Positions 35,646-46,821 of a DNA stretch of 64,000 bases are shown here, piece after piece. Source of the stretch: Inonotus obliquus (Eukaryota; Basidiomycota; Agaricomycetes; Hymenochaetales; Hymenochaetaceae); the NCBI GenBank assembly GCA_032164295.1, contig JAJHTX010000009.1, positions 1,674,001 to 1,738,000 of the forward strand. The letters are read 5' to 3'. Under the pieces are notes generated by a model. It saw nothing but the letters and a program-made list of their open reading frames with translations, did no database searches and was not told the DNA's origin. Numbering within the stretch: the first letter of the stretch is position 1; each line of letters starts with the position of its first letter. A program made the position numbers and the translations under genes.

Positions 35646-36892
35646 GTGGGGACTTGCAGTGCTGCATCTTATCTCGGAGGTCTTGTCAAAAAAATATATT
35701 CTTCATTCAAGCTGTTCCAAGAATTGTACAAGTCTTTCCCCGTCTTGTATTTGAACTACAACTCTGCTAGCCAGATTATATGCAAGCGAAAGAATTGCAG
35801 AACTTGTATTCACATGGCTTGCCCTAGATGGCACGTCAATCATTGCCTGATCTGGTCAGGTCAACAACCGAAAACAAGATCGCGCCGCTTTTTGTGATGT
35901 GATTGGTGATTGGCACGGCCTATCAAAATTTTGTGCTTTCCCACGGTTTTGCTTAGCGTTGCCAGTGATCGACACGTCAATTTCAGTGTTACACTTTTGG
36001 TTTTCACCTTTGTCCTCTTGAAATAATTTACACAATTGAAGGATTGATTTAGATTCAATACAGGGATATGTTTTTGAGGTCATTGAACACAATGGACAGT
36101 AAATAGAAGCAAAATAACAAATATTGAGTGAATTATGGCCAATTTTAGACATTTTCTCAAGAACTAGGCAACTTCTCCAATTTTGTTTCTGGACAAAATG
36201 AAGAAAATCACTTGAAAGTACTGCAAATGCACTGAAACAAGTCAACTTTTTTGAATTCAGAGAGGAAAGAAGCATACATTTAGTGTGCATAAACATCACA
36301 TGCCATTTTCCTTTTATTTGAGTGAGTCAGAGCTTCCATTATTACACAAAACTATGTTTTAGCATCACAACATTATCCATGAATGATAATGAGCAGAGTT
36401 CTGAGCTGATATCAATGAAGACAAAGCAGCCTCCGAATCGAATGTATGCGGTCACGTGATTCAGCAGTCCCACATGAGAATGCTTTATCGACACAAAATA
36501 TGCCTCAAATCAGGAAAAATTGCTTATTTAAGGTATGGTGAGATGATATTCAATTGCTGACAGTCAGTAAAATCATTGAGAGGAAGTTTAACGGGTCTGG
36601 TAAAAATTGATGTTGGATTGCTGTGTCGAGAGAGTGAGACACAAAGATCGACGCGACTTACTATATTTGGGCACATATTAAGCTCCGCTCGGGAAAAGTC
36701 GTCACACGGATCACATAGGTCGTGCCAGGCACCAATGTGATCCTTTTATTCTTCCATAGCCCGTTACGGACAAAACCACCATCTCCCACCTGTTCATAGT
36801 CGTCGGTGAAGTGCTAACTCGTGTCGTCGCCTGCTCTGATCAACTCGGCACTTCTCAAGTCCTCATTCGAGTGAACTTTGTGAACCACCCAC

Positions 36893-39154
36893 CGACGCAA
36901 ATCGTTAGCACCACAATGGGACCCGCAACCGTTGGCAGCATGGTGCGTGACTGTTCAGTGTTCTTCTCCTAAGTTAAAATGTGCGAGGAGATTGCGACAT
37001 TTCGTTTTTCGAACATGCCCTTGGGAAGTTGTCCGATGTTTTCACCATCCCGGATTGAGGCATCAGAAAACAATTCCTCGTCACCCTTCACCTCCCTCAC
37101 AGGCTTATGGATTTACCAGCAGTTGTACAGTTGACTGTCCAGTTGACCCACGGGTCTTGTGTGGGTGCACCGGGACGTAGCATTGGGGGTTCATCTTCCA
37201 TGACGATCATCTCTTATCAGTGTGAAAAGCAAAAGCAAAAGAAGTATGACTAAAGTCTCATGCCAGATGGACAAGTTATCTGAAGAAGCAACCAGTTCTT
37301 GGGATCTTTTGGTTTAAGGTTATTGGGAGCTGAATGCCCGTATCATGTCATTGAGCCGTGCGGACTACCATATCCTTGCATTTTGTGCTCCGGGTCCCAC
37401 ACGCTACCTCGTCCCAATTTGCTTTTTGTTCGCCCTTTTGTTACTCGCAATCTTCTTCCACGAATCGTGCAGAAGGGAGGGTATGCAAGGGAAAGGAAAC
37501 AGTTTCGAAAACATAATGAATGCTATTTTTCACTATCATAATGATATCGTGAGAAATGAGTTTTGTCGTGCGACAGGATCTTATCAGATTACCTTGGTTT
37601 TCCTTACGGTCACCATGTCTGTTGTTGACGCCAGCTTTGGCTCCCACTTTCACGACGACCATGACCGCAACGTCCTCATGCTGTACGCCACAGAAACCGG
37701 CAATGCACTCGATGTAGCAGAGCAGCTCACTCGCGAGGCCCGTCGTCGCCTGTTTTCTGTCAGACTTCTCAGCGTTGATGCATATACACTTGTATGTCAA
37801 TCTAGGACTCTCGCACTTCCTGGCACTTAACAAAAGCATTCAGGAGGAACTTATACATGAACAACTCGTCATTTTTGTCGTTTCCACCACCGGTTCTGGG
37901 ATCGAGCCTCGGTCAATGACACCCATGTGGAATGTGCTTCTCCGTGCCGAACTCCCTAGCGATATTTCCGAGGACTTGCACTTCGCGGTGTTCGGTTTAG
38001 GTGATAGTGCGTACGAAAAGTTCTGCTGGGCTGCGAAGAAGCTGTCGCGTAGACTTCAGAGCCTCGGAGCACAGGAAATGTGTATACGTGGTGAAGGAGA
38101 CGAGCAACATCCACTTGGGTGGGTCTTGGTTCTTGAGAAGTGTATGCTTGTACACTCACGCGGTGGACGACAGAGCAGAAGGTGCTCTAGATGCATGGGT
38201 ACCTCGGGTGTTTTCCGCGCTTGAAGAATTGCCCCCTCCGCCACTGGAGGGGACATTTGAAGATACCAACGCACTTCCAGCCCCACGAGTGTCTATGACA
38301 GCCATTTCAGGGGGAAAGTTAGGTCCCGATGACGATCCTTTTGCCAAGTGCTGTGGGTATCATTTAGCGACTGTACGAGAAAACCATCACTGCATCGGAC
38401 TGGTTCCAGGATGTGAGACATTTCGAGTTAGACTTGAACGAGGATATTATGTCCGAAAAGCGATCTTTCTTTGTATTGGGAATGAACTGATCCACTCACC
38501 TTCGATAGCTATTCACCGGGCGATGTTGCTGTAATACATCCAACACAGCCTTCCTCGGATGTTGAATCATTCCTGGACAGCGTGGGATGGACTCTTTCCG
38601 CTGACGATGAAATCATCGTTTCTCCCACTGAGCAATGTAAGTACTATATCAGCAACTCTCACTCACCAAAGTTCATCACCCTCCGAGTGTGGCTAATGTC
38701 AGAAACCATTCCAAGACGGACGACGTTTAGACGACTATTCACGCGACACCTTGACATAAATTCTGTGCCGCGAAGATCCTTCTTCAGGCTGCTCAGACAC
38801 TTCGCAACGAACGAGATGGAAAGAGATAAACTGAGTGAGTTTTGTACAAAAGAAGGTGCCGTGAGTCTCTGTTGTCATAATCAGCCCGACTGGCGATATC
38901 CTCACTAGCTGTAGGACGAACTATGCGAATATGTCACTCGCCCAAGACGAACCATACGCGAGGTCGTAGCCGAATTTCGATCACTGAATATACCAAGGGA
39001 GTACATATTCGACCTATTTCCCTTGCTTCGACCGCGACAATTTTCGATCGCCAGCTCCTCACTGGTTAGAGTTATCGAAGCTCACGAGTTTCGCAAAACT
39101 GATGAACTAGTCAGGTGCACAGTAAGGAAGTTCATCTGTGCGTGGCTATCGTAC
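36893..39154 (+). repeat. Arm B of the Tah18 inverted duplication
   Basis: Matches the reverse complement of 1-2322, starting at cgacgcaaatcgttagcacc and including the region upstream of the Tah18 start. Its right limit is set only by the window edge of arm A. About 34.6 kb separates the arms. Confidence 0.9.
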
Positions 39155-39893
39155 GATATAGAACGAAGTTGAAGGTTCCGAGACGAGGAGTATGTTCGAC
39201 GTATCTCGCAGGCCTGAAGTCTGGTTCGTCTTTCAGGGGTGGTCTACATCTACAATACTGACTTCTGTATACTTGAAGGAGATTCTATGCGGATCAGGAT
39301 CCAGAAAGGGTTTCTGGTGCAACCCACAGATCCGGCAATACCAATTGTCTGTGTCGGACCGGGGACAGGTATTGCACCTATGCGCGCACTGATTGAGCAA
39401 CGCGTTCATCAGGGTGCCACAGGTATGTCAAGATCCCAAGCAATAAACCGGCACTTATTGGAGTATATATATACTCTAGATAATACTCTTTACTATGGGT
39501 GTCGCTCAGAATCCAAAGATCACCACTATAGCTCCGAATGGCTATCCTTGTCCAGCTCCGGAAAGTTAGTATACCGAACAGCGTTCTCGCGGGATGTACC
39601 AGAAGGAGTGAAACGCGTTTATGTACAAGATCGTATGCGAGAGGATGCGGAGAGGCTTTGGGACATTCTGGGAAGAAGAGGAGGGACGTTGTATATTTCA
39701 GGGTATGTATCCTGTGTCGAATATTTCGATCAGTAATCTACTATTAAGATCATCAAACAAAATGCCGGCTTCTGTAAAGGATGCTGTAGCTTATTCGGTG
39801 GAAAGAGCTGGATGCCTTACGGAAGAACAGGCAAAGGTATTTGTGAAGAAGTTGCAGGACGAGGGTAGACTTTTTGAAGAGTGCTGGAGTTGA
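37615..39893 (+). pseudogene. TAH18: Tah18/NDOR1 diflavin reductase, copy B (frameshifted)
   Basis: Same exon layout as copy A: 37615-37791, 37844-38118 and 38174 onward, then FAD- and NADPH-binding parts. Motifs seen: YATETGNALDVAE, VVSTTGSGIEPRSM, HLDINSVPRRSFF, RPRQFSIASS, then GPGTGIAPMRALIEQR and the C-terminal NADPH segments VYVQDRMREDAERLW and AGCLTEEQAKVFVKKLQDEG, ending GRLFEECWS at 39893. Relative to copy A, five bases (AAACG) are missing near 38384, between TVREN and the ITASDWF block, which shifts the frame. Unless a splice variant bypasses this, the copy cannot make a full protein. It does show the complete 3' half that copy A lacks in this window. Confidence 0.82.
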
Positions 39894-40345
39894 AGCTGGT
39901 TCATGGTTTGAACCATTATGTTGGAATAGAACTAGTAGTATTGAATGTGTTCTTAAAAGATGGACGCATTGTCGGGGACACCGTGACAGTCTGAATGAGT
40001 TGCTGACATCGACGTCGTTGCATATCGAAAGAGTTGAAGCCATTTAGCAACAAGTTCAATAGCTTTCCAGTCGGAGTCGGAAAGCTCGTAGGTACGAAAT
40101 TCAAGTCTTGAACAAAAGTTTTCAATAGAATCCTTAAGTCGTAACGCACACTCTAAAAAATGTTAGATTTATGACTGAAGTGACTACTATCCGACTGTGA
40201 CAGTTTAGTAACACTTTGTCACGTGTCGTGACTTTGCGTGCTATCACTGATCAGCATAAGCCACCACTCGTCGCTTTCACTCTCATACCATCACGATTAG
40301 CTTACAATATACAATACCTCTACCTACATACACACCATCGTTATC

Positions 40346-42923
40346 ATGACTACCGCCTCATGCGAACCTCACTCAAAACGCTCCACGTCCTCCAGACCCC
40401 GCAACGCTTCATGCTCGTCGTCTTCAACTTGCACATCCGAGATTATCGACATAGAGGAAGAACTGAGGAACCCAGGTTATGCTGTCCCAGAGATAGATGC
40501 AAAGTCTTTCATCGACAAAGTACTCCCTCCACTGAAATCTGGAATACGCGTCAAAGACGTGGTGTCGTCTCTGCGAGACATCTCTATGATCTGTTCCTCA
40601 TCTGGAACAGATCATAGAGATGTACATATTACCGAGACGACGCCCAAAGTCGAAACAAGCGGTATCTTTGCCAAGTGGCTATTTCAGCCTGAGGCAATCA
40701 AGAAAGGGCCCGACAGACAGGAAGGCGAAGAAGCGGAGACTATTCTCGTGGCTGGACGTTGCCCTCACCTCTGAATTCAGGAAGCATGATGTTGATGAGA
40801 CTAAAAGAAATGTGCGAGGCACGCATTATAATCATGAATTCGTTCCGTGCACTAACGATAGCTTACAGAACATCAGTAAGATCCTTTACAATATCCGGGA
40901 GGTCATGTCCCGAGATCCATGTCGCAGATTCGGTTTCGGAATCACGGTCGAGAACATGAATATGCGCCTGTGGTTCTGCTCTCGCGGGTCCCCAGTCGTC
41001 AGCAAGGCCTTCGACTTCACTTCGGTAGGGTATTCCGTCCGTGCGTTTAGACAACCGGCCTGACTGTTATAAACAGGAAGTAGAACTACTAACTTACATG
41101 TTCCTTTCTCTCGCATTCGCATCGAGGGAAGAGCTCGGATGGGATCCGACGATCCGACCGGTGATGCTGGATGGGAAACGGGTGTATCACATCGACGTTG
41201 GCGACGAGACATATGAGACAGTGCAGACACTGGCGAATGGTGCTGCGGATGAGCTGGTCAGTCACGCGACGAGGGTGTGGAAAGTGAGGCGCGTGGGTTC
41301 GGAAGAAGTTTGCGTGCTCAAGGATGTCTGGATCGACGATGGCCGGGACCTGGAACATGTGAGACATGAGGAAATCCTGCACGATGTTGAAGAGAAGTAT
41401 GGAGAGGGTATCCGGAAGGAGGTCGCATCTCACCTGATTACGCCCATTGCGCACTGGATTGTCCGTGTCAACGGTGAAGAGGACCACACCAGGACGGTTA
41501 TGCTGCACGGATATTCACCGTCGTTCCGTGATAGGATCATAGTGAACTTGACGAGGCTTGCTTTCGTCGATGAGGAGGGAGTTGAATCGACCTCAGAGAG
41601 TGATGTCGAAATTCAGGACTCGGAGCGGAGTGAAAACAAGATACCTCTCCCCTGGTGCAATTCTGTGAAGAGGGTCCACGGTCGGAGGCACTATTGTGTT
41701 GTATTCAAGCAGGTTGCAAAAGCGCTTTATTCGGTCAGGGACCTAGCTAGTATTTTCACTGTACTGGGCGATAGCGCGAGAGGTATGTTCCACTCGCTCT
41801 GCATGAGTGCCTTGCTAACGTCTTAACAGTTCTAAAGTGGATCCATGGATGTGGCTGGGTACACCGAGATATCAGTGTAGGGAATCTGTACTTGTATGAC
41901 GGTCGGGGCCTGATTGGTGACTTGGAGTACGCAAAGCGCAAGAACACTGATGTCGTGCATGAGCTCCGAACTGTGAGTATTCTGACTTCACTGGATGTGA
42001 TCCTTTCTGATTGTCGCATAGGGCACACCTGAATTCATAGCTGTCGAAGCTGCGACTCGTTCATACGCTCACCTTCCGCCGGACTCCGAAGAAGACCTGC
42101 AAGCCGAGCTGAAGGCATTGCTCGATGGCAAGGGGGAAGAGGTCTGGAACAAGTTTGAAGCTGAGCTTCCCCCTCCTTTCTTTCACAATGATCTTCATGA
42201 CCTGGAATCGTTGTGGTGGATCGCTATTTGGTTTCTTTTCCATTATCACGTCAGCCCCGAGCTCGATCTGGCAGATCCACGGACCAAAGAACGCAAAGCG
42301 AAGCGTAGGCTTTACTTACGTGAACTATTCCCCGGGAGTAGTTCAAGAATCATTCGCAAATTGTTTCTACAGATCAAGGGTTGCTACTACCTCCGCGTTT
42401 CGTGGGTACCGGACCGCCTACGTAGCATACGGGTAGTCCTCAACACACTGCGTGTGATTCTTGTCAACAGATATTTAAAGTTCGAGGCGCCATTTCCGAC
42501 TGTTGGAATGGATATTTTGGAGGGCGTGCACGACAAAATCCAGTTGCAGTTGGAGAGATGCAGGGACCTCGCTGCCGGTGTTCAGCTTACCTCATATAGA
42601 GTCATCGAGCAATGTCCTCAACAAGCGGATGGCGGAGGGAACCAAGTACCTCCACTATTGCCCACTGTCTCTACAGAGCAAGCCGCCGAGCCTTGCGATC
42701 CTGCCCCATCATCCCTCTCAACGAAAGGCAAGCTTGCGCAAGACATGGCATTGCAGCCATTGGCGAACGATCCCCCTTCAAGATACAAACGGAAGCGAGA
42801 CGATGATGAGGCCTTGCCATCTCCGCGCCCATTTCGTATGGCAAGGTATGTCACAAAGCGATCAGCCATAGAACTCGCTGATGAGATATCACTGATTATA
42901 GATATGAGCTTCCGGTTTTTTGA
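40346..42923 (+). pseudogene. FunK1 protein kinase, copy b (5' part damaged by palindrome and deletion)
   Basis: The start gives MTTASCEPHSKRSTSSRPR and EELRNPGYAVPEIDAKSF. After VVSSLRD the expected ~65 residues are missing, replaced by a perfect palindrome (40578-40623), and the frame shifts to PRRRPKSKQAVSLPSGYF. The rest looks intact: exon from 41077 (ELLTYMFLSLAFASREELGW), VWKVRRVGSEEVCVLKDVW, then 41830-41972 with the catalytic loop WVHRDISVGNLYLYDGRGLI and the DFG-equivalent GDLEYAKR, 42022 onward with FHNDLHDLESLWWIA, and a last splice giving MARYELPVF at 42923. FunK1 kinases are expanded in mushroom-forming fungi, with roles suspected in development; substrates are unknown. If translated from a downstream start the kinase core could still be made. 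Confidence 0.85.
40578..40623. repeat. Perfect 20-bp palindrome with 6-nt loop at a deletion junction
   Basis: ACATCTCTATGATCTGTTCC (40578-40597) is exactly inverted at 40604-40623, loop TCATCT. Compared with the FunK1 gene at 62477, it sits where about 65 codons are missing. This looks like a template-switch or hairpin-mediated rearrangement. Confidence 0.9.
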
Positions 42924-43798
42924 TTCTCAGCTTAATAATTTACAATGTCTTGTAGTATACTTTCTTCCAGCATTGCAGTTTAAAACGAGCCTTTATTTGG
43001 TTGGTCTGTAGTCTTGATTTCTTGGAATTACATAATTTCCTGTACAACTCTCCGACTGCAGCGTTTTACCTATTTGACTGTGTTGTCTGACGTTGCATTT
43101 ACAGTTTCGTCACTGCTAGATACCACCACAAAATACCTGGACCTGTAGCTCTTGTCTCACGTGGCCTCCCAGCTAAGTCGATTTATCGTTATTGGAAGCT
43201 CGACAGAAGTTTTGATGTTCGTTCATTACTTCGTTGCTCTTCTTTACCTTAGTTTACTACCAAACTTCCGTTGCTCTTCCACATTAGTGCCTCAATTACG
43301 TGTTAGGCGCAGTAGCCTGTCCCCTACTCCTATATACCTCCGCTGAATTGAGGCAAGCAGATACCCCCTCACCCTATCCCATCCCACCTTGCTTCAGTTT
43401 TACCCTCATAGAACAGTAGTGCCCTTATTGATACACGCATTCACTTCTCTATCCTCAGAAGACTTTCTTCGAATCAGAAGCTCTCCATATACCTTCCTTT
43501 CAGATCCTCACCAGGTATTCGCTATTGCATCTGAACCGGATGGAATTTGGATTCGCCGATGGCATCCCATATCGGGCTGAGTTATCCCTCTGGTCAGTTC
43601 GTTCGAGTTGTTACATGTGCCGACCAGTTACATAGCAGAATTTCTATCGACTTGCACTGTGGCTTGTTTCATTGCATAAGCAAAAGTGAGGCCGAGTCCT
43701 TGCACGACCAACAAGCCACACTGTCTTTGACTCTTGTTTTCTCGTCCTTCTACCAGCCGCTCCACTCCCTCGTGCATGCAGATTCGACCTTCGTCACC
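42924..43798. other. Intergenic between two FunK1 loci
   Basis: No gene recognised. Pyrimidine-rich tracts upstream of 43799 are consistent with a fungal promoter. Confidence 0.4.
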
Positions 43799-46412
43799 AT
43801 GACTGAAGATCCGAGAACGCCAAAATCTTCGGCAACGGCCCACCTTTTTGAACATACCACCAGCGACTCTCCGGTGAAAGTGAGCTTTAGCCGATCGAGA
43901 GTCTATCAACGGGGAAATCTGGACTCCAAAAGGGCAGCTGTGGCTGAAGATCTGGATTATGCTGTTGTGCGAGTCAGTCTGGAAGCATTCATTGAACATC
44001 TTCTCCCACCTTTGAAGGATGGTCTGGATGTTAACAGCACTGTGGAATCTTTGGAAGGAGTGTTTCCCGAGTTGATCAGTTCCGAGCAGAGAAAATGGAG
44101 TTGTTTTTCGACGGCCCCTAAGAGGCAGTCTGGAAATGAGGAGGCCGTCTTTGCCCATCTCGGAGAGATATGTAGACAAATCTGCCAGCTTGTATCCCCA
44201 ATCATCGGACAGGTTCAAACTTTTCAATTGCTTCTGAGGCCGGCATACACACCGTGGTCCGAGAAAGGCAGCACAAATCGACCAGATGCATATTTTACGC
44301 TCATGCAAAGCCTGTGGTACGCTGTGGAGAAGGATCTTTCTTGGTATGATATCGCAATTCCCGCCGAGTTTAAAAAGGAGAATACGCAGGTCACTGCAGT
44401 AGATGTGAGTTTCTTAACCTCTGTCAATTCAACACACTTATCTTCGCACATAGAATGCTATTAAAATTATTTTCAGTATGCAGCAGATCATGGCGCTTGA
44501 TCCATGCCGAAGATTCACGTTTGGTATTACAATCGAGAACACAAGCATGCGGTTGTGGTTTTGCTCTCGGGCTATTGTGTTGGTCAGCGAGCCTTTTGAC
44601 TTCACACAGGTGGCTGGTCTCGAGGTCTTGATCAAGGCCTGTGTATAAGCTGACCTCTGCCTCCTTAGAATTTGATACTTCTTACCCGTGTCTTCCTCTC
44701 CTTTTCATTTGCCTCCAAGGAAGAGCTCGGTTGGGATTCAACTATCCGGGCCATCGAAGGACAAAATGGAGGACGTGCATACCACATCGACGTAGGTGAC
44801 AAGACTTACGAGACTAGTCGGATTCTATCAGACGTTGCTGCCGACAACCTACTTAGCCGTGGAACACGCGTATGGGTCGTTAGACTGATAGTGTTGGAAT
44901 ATGGCAAAGGAAGGCCAAGCCTGGGTAGCTCAAGTGGTAGAGCACCGTAACCGGAAATACGGGGGTGTAGGTTCAATCCCTGCCCCGGTCAAGAAATCTT
45001 AATAGATAGGCTCCGACACTGAACTTGTCCTGAAAGATGTCTGGATCGATGACGACCGTCCGTCAGAACGTTTTATTTACAACACGATCCTAAGTCATGT
45101 CGAGGCAAAATTCGGAAAAGACATACAAGAAAGGGTCGCTTTGCATCTTCTCAGCCCTGTTGAAGATTGCTTTGTTAAAGTCAATGGTGCAGAAGACCAT
45201 ACAATGGGGATTATGTTACACAGATACTCGCCACCATTAACCGAGACGTACAAGTTCAAAGTCGCTAAGACGTCAAATGTGGATGGCAATTGGAGTGTAG
45301 GCCCGCCGCTGGTGGTCTCCAGGGATCTTCACGAACTTCAGGCGTAGATCACTGAGAGAAATCTTGTTCGCCGAAAGCATTATCGGATTGTCTTTATGCA
45401 GGTCGCTGAGCCTGTCCACACCATCGACAACTTGTTTCGTGTATTCCTTGTCTTGAGAGACTGTGCCAAGGGTTCGTCATCTCAGCTATTGAACATAAAG
45501 CACTATTTCTGATGTAAATTACAGTTCTTCATTGGACACACGGCTGTGGATGGGTTCACCGCGATATCAGTGCAGGTAACCTATACTTTTATGGTGGACG
45601 AGGTGTAATTGGCGACTGGGAGTATGCAAAGCACAAGGATTGGAACCGGAGCAATATACATCCAATGCGGACAGTGAGTATTTTCCTCCGATCTAGATGA
45701 TAGTCAATTATTTCTATCCTTGTAGGGAAATGCCGATTTCATGGCTGTTGAGATTATTTCTGGACAGTACTGGTTTCGACCAGCCCTGGAAATTTCAGAC
45801 TGTGACGATGAGGATGAGGATAGAGATCTACCCCTCGTCCATAATAATCTCCATGATATGGAGTCTCTTTGGTGGACAGCTATCTATACAATTTTTAGGA
45901 TTCCTGGCAAATTTGAAGGTCGAGTTGGCGCAGAGGGAAACAAGAAGGTTATCACAAACGAAATAGCTGGCAGCTTATTATTTCATAGATCCACCGACGT
46001 CGGGAAACGCGGAGAATTCCTCGCTGAAGGGAGTTCCTTTTCATTCTTCGTCGCATGGATGCCTGCAAGTCTTCGACAACTTAAATCTTCCCTGGGTTTT
46101 ATCCGCAAGACTTTGGTCCGAAAGTATCTCGAACTTGAGTCACTACTTTCCAAAAATCAAATTAATGTCTCGGAAGACACCTATTGTGACCTTTTGAGAG
46201 GCTTCGAGGACTGCATGGGGTGCGCAAGCAACATCAGGCTCAAGGAAATCGGCATGTCAACAAGTTGTCATCTCCTATCGAAGGAACAAGATGCACGGGA
46301 TGATCCAGCTCGTGATTCACCTGAGGTGAAGAATTCCCTGGCAGACCCAAGGAAGCGGTATCCAGACGAAGAGATCACTTCTGATACGCACTCAAAGCGG
46401 ATGAAGTGGTAA
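43799..46412 (+). pseudogene. FunK1 protein kinase, copy c (interrupted by a tRNA-like insertion)
   Basis: Exon 1 (43799-44404) encodes MTEDPRTPKSSATAHLFEHT and a divergent N-terminal region (SLEAFIEHLLPPLKDGLDV). Exon 2 (44454-44609) is 156 nt, the same length as in the 62477 gene, with DPCRRFTFGITIENTSMRLW. Exon 3 from 44669 has FLSFSFASKEELGWDSTIR and YHIDVGDKTYET, then is broken by the 113-bp insertion at 44892-45004. The frame resumes with GSDTELVLKDVWIDDD. A TAG at 45345-45347 is in frame, unless the 51-nt GTAGGC..GCGTAG stretch just before it is an intron. The catalytic loop WVHRDISAGNLYFYGGRGVI and GDWEYAK follow, then HNNLHDMESLWWTAIYTIF and the end at 46412 (KRMKW). It was probably a working gene until recently. 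Confidence 0.82.
44887..45009 (+). mobile_element. tRNA-derived insertion (SINE-like), 113 bp with GATAG target duplication
   Basis: GATAG occurs at 44887-44891 and again at 45005-45009. Removing 44892-45004 plus one copy restores the FunK1 frame exactly (RLI joined to GSDTELV). The insert contains a 73-nt tRNA-like fold at 44919-44991. It has acceptor strands GCCTGGG and CCCGGTC (six of seven pairs), a perfect D stem GCTC/GAGC, anticodon stem CCGTA/TACGG with an abnormal 8-nt loop and no U33, and T stem GTAGG/CCTGC. The pol III boxes are good: A box TAGCTCAAGTGG (44926-44937) and B box GGTTCAATCCC (44970-44980). It is unlikely to be a functional tRNA because of the anticodon loop; a SINE or retroposed tRNA is more likely. 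Confidence 0.8.
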
Positions 46413-46821
46413 GCAGAATTTGCTTATGCCAGGAACCCTACATTGGCTGACACGAGTTTTTTTCTCAAGGAGCTATTCGAGGGATTGACGCGAGTTTCAT
46501 AGGAGTGGCGTGTATCATTGGTTGAATCGTTGCTTCTACTTGGAGATGGGAGTAAATGGATTTCGTCTTAGCATAAGAAAGGAGTAATTACCTATCAACC
46601 ATGACTCAAGCATAGATATAGATGTATGCCAATATGTTCATCATGTATGTACACAACTTCAGGGCAAATCAGCAGGTATCAAAAAAGGTATCCGAAACCA
46701 CGAGACCTTCATTGCAGATCTGGTTCCTCACTCTCCAATGTCCATAATTGTAAACTTACTAAAATACAGAACGATGCTACAGCCATGCGACTCCAACGGA
46801 TCTTCCGGAGAGTTGATGTTC

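Larger units (their letters stand above)
32881..36892. other. AT-rich stretch with no recognised gene
   Basis: Composition changes sharply from the LINE: AT-rich, with many short frames. Slightly coding-looking pieces include 33186-33425 (+), about 33620-33840 (-, LCLRDYLDPANLCRCNVLW) and about 35120-35310 (-, LINLVDIVKFMHFIVEHG). None could be assigned or joined. It also holds the foldback at 33958-34401 and the direct repeats at 35538 and 35631. It may be debris of one or more unknown transposons. Confidence 0.45.

Noticed and set aside
44919..44991. A functional tRNA gene
   Set aside because: The fold is complete, but the anticodon loop has eight bases and lacks U33, one acceptor pair is mismatched, and it sits inside a fresh insertion with target duplication.
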